Of a DNA stretch of 64,000 nt, positions 11,316-21,200 are shown piece after piece. A model generated the notes under the pieces. The model searched no databases. It was given only the letters and a program-made list of their open reading frames with translations, and had not been told where the DNA came from. The stretch is from Ustilaginoidea virens. Lineage: Eukaryota; Ascomycota; Sordariomycetes; Hypocreales; Clavicipitaceae. Location: assembly GCF_000687475.1 (NCBI RefSeq), contig NC_057318.1, positions 2,852,001 through 2,916,000 of the forward strand. Direction: 5' to 3'. Each line of letters begins with the position of its first letter. Position 1 is the stretch's first letter. Position numbers and translations under genes: made by a program.

Positions 11316-12130
11316 TGAGAGGAGGGGGGGGGATGTGTTGTAAGGAGTGCAAGAGGGCTTTTATCCGTAGGGGTATCCGTAAGGATAAAAGAAAGAAATA
11401 AAGGGGTTAATTAGTAAGATAACCGTTTAACGGAATAGGTTATATTGCTTCCTATAGTTAGTAGGGTGACCGTTCAATGGAATAGGTTAGCCGCCTCCTA
11501 TATATTTACTGAGGGTATCTTTAAAGATCGTAATAGTCAGTATGTTTTCTTCCTTCGTGATAGACGGAGGTGGAAGAGGTTTACGTTATTTTTCCAATTA
11601 GTCGGTAGCGTAACCGTTCAATGGAATGGGTTATCTGCCTTCCTAATTAGCACGATTTGTAATAGAAATCGTCTCTTCGAGAGTAATCTTGCTGATCTGT
11701 GATGAAACCGTCTTTGCGGGATATTATCCTGTGAGTGGTGTCTATTACTACTAATTAGTATTAATATAAACTCGGGGTACCCAGTTATACGTAGGGTCGC
11801 GCGCGTGGTATTATGTACCGTGAGGTCACCAAGTAAAGGATTTGATTGCTTTACTAATGACTGAATATCTAAAAGGAAAGAAAGGAAGCAAAAGAGGGTA
11901 ATTACACGATGTGGCCTTTTTGTGCGTGCCGCTGTTACGTGTATTGGCGCAGTCGGGCCGGGCTGCCCGCGTGCCCTACCGGGCTTAGGGGTAAAGGGGC
12001 AAAAGGGGCCAAAGTGGCCACATCGTGCGCATCGGGTGTGCGCGGCACATCCGTCGCAATGTGCCCAATTGGGCACCTTGCGACAGCGATTCCGACAATT
12101 TAAGGGAATATAAAGAAGCAACTTCCTCTA
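11316..12130. repeat. Leader or LTR-like region upstream of the old gag, with direct repeats
   Basis: Non-coding. Three copies of a 22-bp unit containing accgtt(t/c)aa(c/t)ggaat lie at 11421-11442, 11468-11489 and 11612-11633, the first two almost adjacent. In the best copies the ends taacc and ggtta form a short inverted repeat. The region sits where the 5' LTR and leader of the old minus-strand Copia element would be, but there is no second LTR in the window to prove this. Confidence 0.4.
11905..12084. repeat. GC-rich palindromic patch in AT-rich DNA
   Basis: A 12-bp perfect inverted repeat, cacgatgtggcc (11905-11916) and ggccacatcgtg (12016-12027), bounds about 120 bp. Immediately beyond is a near-perfect 32-bp palindrome at 12053-12084 centred on caattg. 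Base composition is far more GC-rich than both flanks. It may be a small foldback element or an LTR end. No target duplication was found. Confidence 0.45.
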
Positions 12131-13631
12131 TTATATATATCGTTCGCATGGATATTAATATTAATAGCTAGCCTTCTATGGTTATACTTTATATAATCCT
12201 AGGCCTTACCTATAATATTATCTTAAGTCTCCTTTAAATAGAATACTATAATATTATATTATAAGCGAAACGATATCGGATATAGATCGGAGTAGTAGGT
12301 AATCTTATTATCTAAAAATCAATAGTACGATAGTCTAGCCCTACTATAGTTAATATTCTTAGTTTAGTCTTCTATAATATACTCTAATAGGCAAAGTATT
12401 CTAAAGACTAATTAACCTTTTTTATTACTATAAACCTATAAAAGATAATGTATATTCTCTGTATTATACTTCCGCTATATTAGGACCTTATACTATCTCT
12501 ATAGAAGCCGTAGGGACTACCCCTAGAGTTATAGCAATTTAGCGACCTATTTAATAAAGAAAAGGCCTCTAGCCTTTTTTTATACTAGGGTATATTAGAC
12601 TATTATATTTAGCTTAAGAAGGCCCTAGATAGAAGTATATTAGACCTACCTTAGGGCCTATTATATAATATATTATAGGACCAGCTTCTTAAGGTTTAGA
12701 GATAGGTAACTAACCTTATAGATAAGGGATAGATTTAGGCGAGCTTTTTATTAGTAATAGCTTTAATCCTTTTAGCTAAAAAAGGGAATAAAAGGTGGCA
12801 TTTTTATATAAATTATTAAGCCCTAAATAAGGTTATAATTTAAGATTAATACCCCCTTTTACTAATTAAAAAGATCCTATAATCTTTATTTTAGGCGAAG
12901 TAGTTTATTAAAGTCGATATATGCATAGCATTCTATAAAATCTATATTATAGAAGGCGATAAATACTTTATTGTATTTTATATGCGATTTAGCCTCTTTA
13001 AGTGGCTTATTATACCTTTTAGCTTTACTAGAGCTCCTATAACGTTCTAATAATATATTAATAGGGCCTTAGGAAATATACTTAGGGATTTTGCGACTAT
13101 ATACTTTAATAATATCCTTATTTATACCTTAAGATCGTAGGAGGATTATATAGGATGCATTAAGGATATACTTTAATAACTTTAGGATGCTAGTCTTAAC
13201 CTAGACTTAGAGAAGTATAATTTTGCTATAATAGAGGTCTATTATCTAGGTTATATTATAATAGCAGGAAAAGAGATTTGCCTAAACCCTAAAAAAATTA
13301 AAACTATTTAGAATTAGGAAGCCCCTATAAAATTAAAGGGGGTCTAAAGCTTCTTTAGCTTTATAAATTTTTACTATAATTTTATCTTTAATTTTTCCCG
13401 ATTCGCTAAACCTTTAGTTAAATTAATAAAGAAGGGGGTTCCCTTCTAATAATTAGATAAAGAAGAGGAGGCATTCTAAATACTTAAATATTACTTTATT
13501 TTATACCTAGTTCTCGCTTAATAAGACCCTAATAAGGAGACGATTTTTAAAGCAAATAGCTTTAGTACCGCTTTTAGTAGCTGCCTCTCTTAAATTAGGG
13601 AGGATAAAATCCTCTACCCTATTGTATACTA

Positions 13632-13646
13632 TTCTATATACCTAAT
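13632..13646. repeat. Left 15-bp target duplication of the GC-rich insert
   Basis: ttctatatacctaat, repeated exactly at 14019-14033. Removing the insert plus one copy restores the RNase H frame of the surrounding Gypsy ghost. Confidence 0.7.
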
Positions 13647-14018
13647 TATTATTTATTATTAAATTACTCTAGGGGGCTATTCTAAGCTAGAATTGCCTAT
13701 CTAGTACTCCGGCAAATAATCCGGAAGGGAAAAACCCGAGGTCCGGGGGGAAAACCCTTCCTGCTAGTACAATTACAACGACTGGGGAGTCGGGCCCCCG
13801 GGGGGGCCGACGGGTTTCCGGCACGTAGGGAAGGTAGGTGCGCTATCGCTCAGGATCGTACCTGGCGGCAGTGCTGGGAAGAGTGCGAGAGCGATCCGGA
13901 GAAAGTGGGTCCGGAAAAAGGTAGGTCCAGTATCCATGGGGGAGGGGTGGTCCCGGGTCGGTGCGCTGTGAATCGAAAGTGAAGTGGAGGTTATGCGAGC
14001 GGGGCAGCGCCGGCTGCG
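13647..14018 (-). mobile_element. Short non-LTR-type (SINE or truncated LINE) insertion
   Basis: About 372 bp, much of it GC-rich with runs such as gggcccccgggggggcc, inserted in the AT-rich RNase H region of the chromovirus. A 15-bp exact duplication flanks it, longer than the 4-6 bp made by LTR or most DNA elements and typical of target-primed reverse transcription. In the minus sense its end is an A/T-rich tail (taataataaataata) next to the left duplication, as in LINE and SINE 3' ends. No ORF. A possible B-box-like TTTCGATTC lies near its 5' end (about 13970), but no convincing A box was seen. It lacks the RIP decay of its host. Confidence 0.6.
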
Positions 14019-14033
14019 TTCTATATACCTAAT
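14019..14033. repeat. Right 15-bp target duplication of the GC-rich insert
   Basis: Exact copy of 13632-13646; the Gypsy RNase H frame continues from here. Confidence 0.7.
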
Positions 14034-15930
14034 AGATACCGAATGAAACTATATAATTTACAATAAGGAGCTTCTTACTATTATCTTTTATCTTAAAGTA
14101 TAATTAGCTGAACTCTAATTAATAGCCTTTTTATTTACTATTCTTATAGATTATAAGAATCTAAAATATTTTACTTAACCTTATAAGATATTAGAATAGT
14201 AGGCTAGATAGGCTAAAATACTAGCGCTCTTTAATTTCTATTTTTAGTATAGGCTAGGATTATAGGCTTAATGCCCTAATGCACTATCTTAATGGGAATA
14301 AAAAGCTAATAGCATAATACTAAAGATTAGCTAAATCTTAAAACTACTATCGATTTTAATATTCTATTTAGACTTAACTACCGAACCGGTTCCTATAATT
14401 ATACCTTTAGGATTTAGCTTACTTAATAGCTTGCGTATTTTCGCCGACTCCTACCTTTAGGCACTCTAGGATTAGGCTATAGCTAAAGATAAAATATATA
14501 GGGTATACTAGGTAGTAATAGTAAAAGGCAAGAGATACTTTCTAACCAAGGCTTTAATAAAAAAATAAATTATAGATTACACCCTAAATGCCTATAGCGC
14601 GCTTCTCTACTAAAGGCGGATATAACTCCCTTCTTTTAAACCCCTAACTACTATAGTTATATAGCAATACTATAAATCACCTATTATAGGCTATCCAGGG
14701 AAAAATACTATATTCTAGTTATTATATTAAGACTACTACTTTAATAATATATCTTTAGCGGTAGCAAGATATATCCGGAATTACTGATACTATAGGGCAT
14801 ATAAGAGCCGATAATTGCGCCAAGGCCTATTATAGCTATTACCTATTTTAGACCGATTTTAATTGTAGATTTCTATCGATTTTATAATAGATCTTCCCAT
14901 ATGCAATATATCTAACCCACAATTCCTTATAGTTATTACTAATCGCCTATCGAAATATATCCAGCTTAAGGTAATATACTCTATAAAAGCGGAAGACTAT
15001 ATAAAATAGTTCTAATAGTATTAGTAGTATTTCTATAGGTTCCCTAAAGAAATTATTAGCGACTAAAGATCTAATTAAGTAAAATAATTTTAGACTATAC
15101 TTTATAATTCAATTAGGACTAAATAACTCTTCTCGACTATATATTACCCCTAGACTAATAGTAGTATAAAATGGATAAACCAAAAGGTCTAGGCTATCTT
15201 ACGTATTATAATCTCTTTTAACCAATATAATTAGCCAAAATATCTTATAGTATATTAATTAGTATTAAATAACCGGATATTATTAGTAATTAGTTTTAGT
15301 CCTAACCGGCTCTTTAATAGATTTAATATTCTAATAGTTATATTGCCTTTAGATATAATACTAAGTTTAATAACCCTAAAGGGGCAGGTAGCCCTATTTT
15401 TAGCTACCCTCTATAAGGGATAAAAGGTAGCCTAAGCCGCTATTGCCTTTACATAATAGAGGCAGTAAGATATAATTAACCATTCGCGCTATCCGGCAGA
15501 ATATTTTTAAGTCGGGGATTAGATATAGCTTACCTTATGCAATATTAAGATAAACCGGCCTTATAAGAAGCTCGACTAGGTCTTAGTAAAATATATAATT
15601 ATAGCTATACTATCCCCGCTTAATATTCGACTTAATATCTTATAGGGTATTTACCTAATTTTTTATATTAATCTAATCGAATAAGCGGCTTCCGACCTAC
15701 TACTAAATCAAAAGGTAACTAATATATAACCTAGTCCCCTACTTATACTACCCTAAGACTCTAATCGACTATATAAAAAATATAAAATAAAAGAGATTTT
15801 AGCTATAAAAAATACTTAAAATCGGGGATAAAACCGCAATATACTTATTAAATAGAAAGGATATAATTTACCTATATAAGAACCTCTAGAGAACTTCTTA
15901 GAGATAATAGTATAAAAGGCATTTAAAGCT

Positions 15931-16708
15931 AAATAGGGGGATATTTAGATATATAATAGACTTATATAGCCTTAAGATCAGATTTCAGACCTATAACCTT
16001 AATATCGTCTAATAATATAAAAAAAAAAAATACTAATCCTTTTCCTTTTTAGTAAAGCAATCTAGTAAATTTTAGTATTTATCTTTTATTTCTTAGTAAT
16101 TCTAGCCCTATTCCTATATTTCTTAATTTTTATTGCCTTTACTATTTTTACCTTTATCGGCATTCCCCTGCCTACCTATAGGATTCAATAGGGGGGCATA
16201 TAGGGGCAGGGGGGGGACTATAGGATAATAAGGCAAAAAAGGTAGTAGCAGCATTAGCAGTATAATCGGCGGATACTAATTAAGTATAGTATAGCTTAAG
16301 TACCTATAATAGGGCATAATAGGTCCGGGGGAATATACTTATAATACTAGGCCAGTAGTAATAAAACCGGCCTCGGCTTATAATACAGTAGTCGGTATAA
16401 AGGCCTAAGGCGAGGCTATACCGGCATATAGGGAGGATGCTAACTAAAGGGAAGTAGGCAAAATATAGGGCGTAGGTATAGCGGGGGTGACTTAATATAT
16501 AAAGCTAGTTATTACCTCTGCAATAATCTATATATCTTATTGTTATTCTATAAATAGTTATATAATAAGCGCTATAGAGTTGCCGCTAGCCTATTAGGAT
16601 CTAGTAGTTAAAGCAGAGGGAATAATAGTTATTATAGGCGCAGTAAGAGTCAATCCGCTAATATTAGCAGCTAAAGCGTATATAGAAAAGGCTATTACAA
16701 TATACTCT
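15931..16708. other. AT-rich repeat ghost, left part
   Basis: No ORF of note. From about 16190 the sequence has G-runs and codon-like periodicity, and plus-strand frames read as Gly/Ala/Ile-rich protein through stops. It continues across element B at 24221, because actct flanks that element. It looks like another mutated repeat whose family I cannot name. Confidence 0.5.
16704..16708. repeat. Left target-site duplication of element B
   Basis: actct, repeated at 24221-24225. Confidence 0.85.
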
Positions 16709-17487
16709 TGTTAAAATCCTATAGTAGCCTACTAGGCTGCTGGCCTAATGCCCTATTGGTCTACTAACCTTCTGGCCCTTATACCGTCTCTTAGACTTAC
16801 GGTATTCTTACCAACCCAGGCCTTTGCCTTTTACCTTAAGGATTTTCAGTAGATTATTTACTGTATATTAAGTAAGGTAGGCCTTGTTGAAAAGGTGTGG
16901 CATTGCTAAATTAGCGTGGTTGCCTACTAGCGTAGTGGCGGCCTACTAGCGTGGTGTGGCATTGCTAAATTAGCGTGGTGGCCTACTAGCGTGGTGGCTA
17001 GTCTACTAGTGTGGTGGTTAGTCACTAGCGTGGTGGCTAGTTACTAGTGCGGTGACTAATTACTAGTGCGGTGGTTAGGGTGGTTGGAAAGGCCGGATAT
17101 AGTGGGGCTGCTGACGTATCATATACGTGGCATAGTGAGCATTACGGGGAGCTATCTTACTGGCTACCCTGAATGCCTGGGCCCACCCCTCCTTCGTGTA
17201 TATATAGGATAGCTTTCCCCCTTCTTTTTAGACAGTTGAAGGGTAGCATAATCAAACCTGTTAATGCACTATATGCCTCTTAACTCCCACCTTTCCTGCG
17301 TTATTCTGGTTATCTTATATTTGCCTTGCCTTTACATTTGCCCTGCTTTATAGCACTTGTATAGTCTTAGGACTTGGTGAAAAATCTAGTATTTATACTA
17401 AGATTAGTTCATAGGTCGCAGACAGTCTTGTGCCATCTAGCTAGCTAGTAAGGCTCTGCTTTTATAGTGACCTTAAGAATTGCAATA
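16709..17487 (+). repeat. 5' LTR of element B
   Basis: 779 bp, starting TGTTAAAATCC and ending AATTGCAATA. U3 (16880-17080) is an array of ctag(c/t)g(t/c)ggtgg-type units, with the block from tggcattgctaaattagcg present twice, where element A has it once. The TATA-like motif at 17199-17206 lies downstream of the array. Confidence 0.9.
17199..17206 (+). promoter_or_regulatory. TATA-like motif in the 5' LTR of element B
   Basis: tatatata inside gtgtatatataggat, about 290 bp before the LTR end. The same motif is kept in the LTRs of element A. A core promoter position is inferred from LTR architecture. Confidence 0.4.
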
Positions 17488-17505
17488 GGTTATGAGCCTG
17501 GGTTT
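17488..17505 (+). promoter_or_regulatory. Primer-binding site of element B (half initiator tRNA)
   Basis: GGTTATGAGCCTGGGTTT directly after the LTR. Compared with element A one C has become T (CCC to CCT). Complementary to the anticodon arm of tRNA-iMet. Confidence 0.7.
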
Positions 17506-17776
17506 TTACTTCTTTGTTTTTACCCTATCTTTTTGTGTTCACCCCTTGGTCTCTTTTGCTTATTAGTACTACTAATATAGCCATCCTTTAGTATCTTCGG
17601 CTTACCTTTATTAACTTTGGCTTATCTATTATTACCTTTGGCTTACCCTCTATTACCTACGGTATTACCCTGCGGTAATTAACGGCGTACCTAACGGCAA
17701 TTTACGGCGTAACCTTACGGCACTTTTAGCGTAACCTTACGTTATTTTTGGAGTAACCTACGGCACCTACGGACTT

Positions 17777-17802
17777 TATAGTGTGATATCTATCACACTA
17801 TA
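17777..17802. other. Conserved hairpin in the leader of element B
   Basis: Same 11-bp stem as in element A at 8254-8279 (tatagtgtgat and atcacactata), with loop atct. Confidence 0.6.
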
Positions 17803-18295
17803 CCACTGTATAACACCTTTGCACCTAGTGCACGACACCCACTGCACCATACGGCACCTGTTATACTCTCCCACTTATAGCACTTTTGGTATGGCATTTA
17901 CGGCACCTTTTATATTACGGCACCTATAGCACCTACGGCACCTACGGCACCTACGGCACTTGCGGCACCTTTATATTACGGCACCATATAAGCACCTTGA
18001 ATATTAACGCTATAATACGGACTTGCATAATGCCTACGGCATCTGTGCTTTTATACTGAGACCGGCCGCTATAATCTGCGGCTATTTTTATAGTAGGCTA
18101 CTAGCCACTATATATACTGGCAATTCGACTAGTTATTCGACTATTTTACTGGCTATTTTACCAGCTATTCGACTATTTTACTAGCTAATTTACCAGTTAT
18201 TCGACTATTTTGCTAGCTATTTAGCTAGTTATTCCTCTGTTTTTACAACTATCGGCACCATTTTTCAATGGATTTTTAAACCCTTTTTGCCCACT

Positions 18296-21200
18296 ATAGC
18301 AGAGTTAGGATCCTATAAGGTCCCTGAATCTAATACTAAAGTTGATACTAATACACAGCTACAGCTAGATATGGACGATATGAAATCCCAGATGAATATA
18401 CTAACTGACCTTATATAGGGCCTAGTTAGTAGGCAAAATAACGACACCTAGGCTACCTAGGCTACTAATAAGAAGCCTACTAAAGCCACTGAAGCTGGAC
18501 CTTCCACTAAGACTACCACTAAAGATGATGATAGTAAAGCTGACGTTATAGAAATCGACCAACCTTCTACGCCTATAAAATATAAGGGTAAAGAGCCTAT
18601 TTATACAACGCCACTAACAACTATCACCAACCAAATTAGTGATGGGGCTATTAAGGAATTAGCTAAGACTGCCAACTGCTTTAAGGAGTCCTAAAAGCTA
18701 AAAAGCCTCTATAATTTCGACTAGTGGAAGCAGGCCCTTACAATACAACTCAGGGCCTTTAAAATAGCTAATTTTATCAACGACCCCTCTATAGCAAGGC
18801 ACTTTAATAAGTCTAAGCAGGCACTTTTACTATTAATGCTAAAGAATAGCTGTGGTAAAGAAGCTGCAGAGGCTATAGACTGGTGTAATGACCTAGAGGA
18901 AGCTTACCTTTTATTAGTGGCCTAGTATTGCCACTTACCAGAAGTACAGCGGGCATACTTATACCCTACCTTTCACACCCTTACACTTACCGGTTATAAA
19001 GGCACTTTAGAGGCTTTTAACAGCGAATTTAATAGCTATATTTCTCGCCTTAGAATTCTAGGTTCTAAAATTGACTCTTTCGACCAAGTTAACTAGTATC
19101 TTTGGGCTGTAGAGGGGGTATTTACCCGCTAGACGGAACGCCAATGCTCTATAATTAGGGCTTATAGCGCCCAAGGTGTTATTAATAGCAGCAAATTTAA
19201 CCTCCAGTATTTTATAGTTGACCTACTAGAAGAACAGCGTTCTAAAGGGTCTTCTAAGGTGGCTGCTAATAACCTTAAGCAGCTTAAGGCTTCCAAGAAC
19301 CCTAAGAAAGGGTCTGCTAATGCCGCTTCTACTAATAATAGCAAGAATAATTCTACTAATAATAGGAAAAAGAAGTAGCAACAGAAGAAGAAATAAGACT
19401 CTAGCAATAATCAGCAAGATGTCGAGGCCTTTATTATAGAAAATTATAATACCCAGGATACTAATATATCCTATTCCTCTTCTTCTACCACTATATCCAC
19501 TGATAACCAGCCTTTAGCTATAAGCTATAGTGCTAAATCAGGCGGTAGGACCCCTAAGGATGCCCTCCTTTACGATACAGGTTCCACTTGTCATATTGTT
19601 AATGATAAGAAGCATTTTACTACTTTTCACCATTTTGAGAAGAATGATAAGCCTGTAATTACTACTGGTGGCGGCCCTATTTCCCCTACTGGTTGGGGCA
19701 CGGCACGATTTACTGTGCTATAAGGCGTTAATCCCACTAAATGGGGTATTATAGAGCTTAAGAATGCCCTATATATTCCTACCTTGGATATTAACATCAT
19801 TAGCGGTATAAAACACTATGCCGCTAAAGGGGTACTAATTAAAAATCAGCTTTGGTCAGCAAGCCGCAAATATATCGGCATTTTTAACTTTGAAAAATAT
19901 GGCTTTTTCCTTCCACAGAAAGGAATAGACACCCCACTGCTGTATTAACCTTATAGCCATTATACTGTTACTAATAGTATAATAGTAGAGGTCCCCAGCC
20001 CTACTAACCCTGCTGATTATAGTGATCCTGAGGATACCACTATTACCCCTATTCCTACTACTGCGACTAGTAAAGAACCTGTAGAGGCTACTAGCCCTAC
20101 TACTAACCAGCCCGCTACTATAACTAGCGATGTTCCTACTATTACAACTAGTAAGGAACCTGTAGAGGCTACTAGCCCTACCACCTAACCTTCCGCTATT
20201 ACGACTAGCGAAGACCCTATAGAGGTTACTAACCCTACTCCTGCCCCTGTAGCAGCTAATACAGAATATCAGAAGCTATTACAATTAGCCGGCATTTAGC
20301 ATATACGGCTAGGGCATATAGGTATTCAGCTACTTAAAAAGACCTGTGCTAATACCCCTGGTCTGCCTAACCTTAATAAGGTTAAAGATACTGATTTTCG
20401 CTGCCTAGCCTGTATCCAGGCTAAGAAGGTTAGAAGACCTTCTAAAGATGCGATACCTAATCCAGCTAAATGCCTGGATATTATAGAAGGTGATACTTTT
20501 GCTATATCACCTATGCCATATAACAAACGACCTATTGCCCTTATATTAGTGGATAGAAAATCCCGATTCCGCTGGCTTTACTTACTGCCTAATAGGGAAG
20601 GCACTATTGTATTTAAAGCATTACAGAGCTTTATACAGAGCCTACAGGTCAGATATGGCAAAACGCCTGTTGAATTCCACTATAATAGTGGAAATGAAAT
20701 CAATAAAATACTTAGTGATTGGCTTGTCGAACAGGGTATAAGTTTTAATATATCTTGCCCCTATATTTACGAACAAAACGGCCTAGCTAAGCGCTCCATT
20801 AGGGTTATAGCTGATAGACTACGTGCCATTATGGCCTAGTTAAGGCTACCATCTAACCTCTGGTCTGCTGTAATTACTGGCGTTATCATGCTAGTAAATA
20901 TAACAGCTATTACTAACAGACCTTCTAGCCCCTATTAGGAGCTACTAAAGGATTACGACCAGATAATACCGGAGTACTACCCTGATCTTATTAACCTTAG
21001 GGCTATTGGAGCAGCTATTGAAGTACTTATACCATACGAAAAGCGTATAAAAAGCCGCAAATTAGCGCCCTATACCGAGCCTGGTAGGCTCTTTGCCACT
21101 CTAGGTAATAATACTTACCTTATCTACCTTCTAAAGAAGAAGGTTATTACTAAAACAACCTTTATTATCTTTATCCACCAAAATAAAGGTATAGGCCCTA

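Larger units (their letters stand above)
12540..15930 (+). pseudogene. RIP-ruined Gypsy chromovirus pol
   Basis: Though full of stops, the plus strand reads as a Ty3/Gypsy pol. DLFNKEKASSL marks the region before RT (about 12545), then LLAKKGNKRWHFYINY and FIKVDICIAFYKI lead into RT (12900-13160), with FNNILIY where Y-DDILIY is expected. RNase H follows with AFQILKYYF (about 13475), is interrupted by an insertion at 13647-14018, and resumes at NYIIYNKELLTII (about 14047). The integrase has ISIDFIIDLP and VITNRLSKYIQL (about 14870-14970) and YYP-TNS (about 15145). A chromodomain follows at 15781-15930: YKIKEIL...NILIK-stop-KGYNLP...EPLENFLE, with both expected Trp codons turned into TAG or TAA. 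Stops fall mainly at Trp and Gln positions. LTRs were not located. Confidence 0.75.

Noticed and set aside
11618..12121. 167-codon minus-strand frame with several Cys residues
   Set aside because: Spans the GC-rich palindromic patch; the CxxC-like spacing comes from inverted repeats, and flanking DNA is non-coding.
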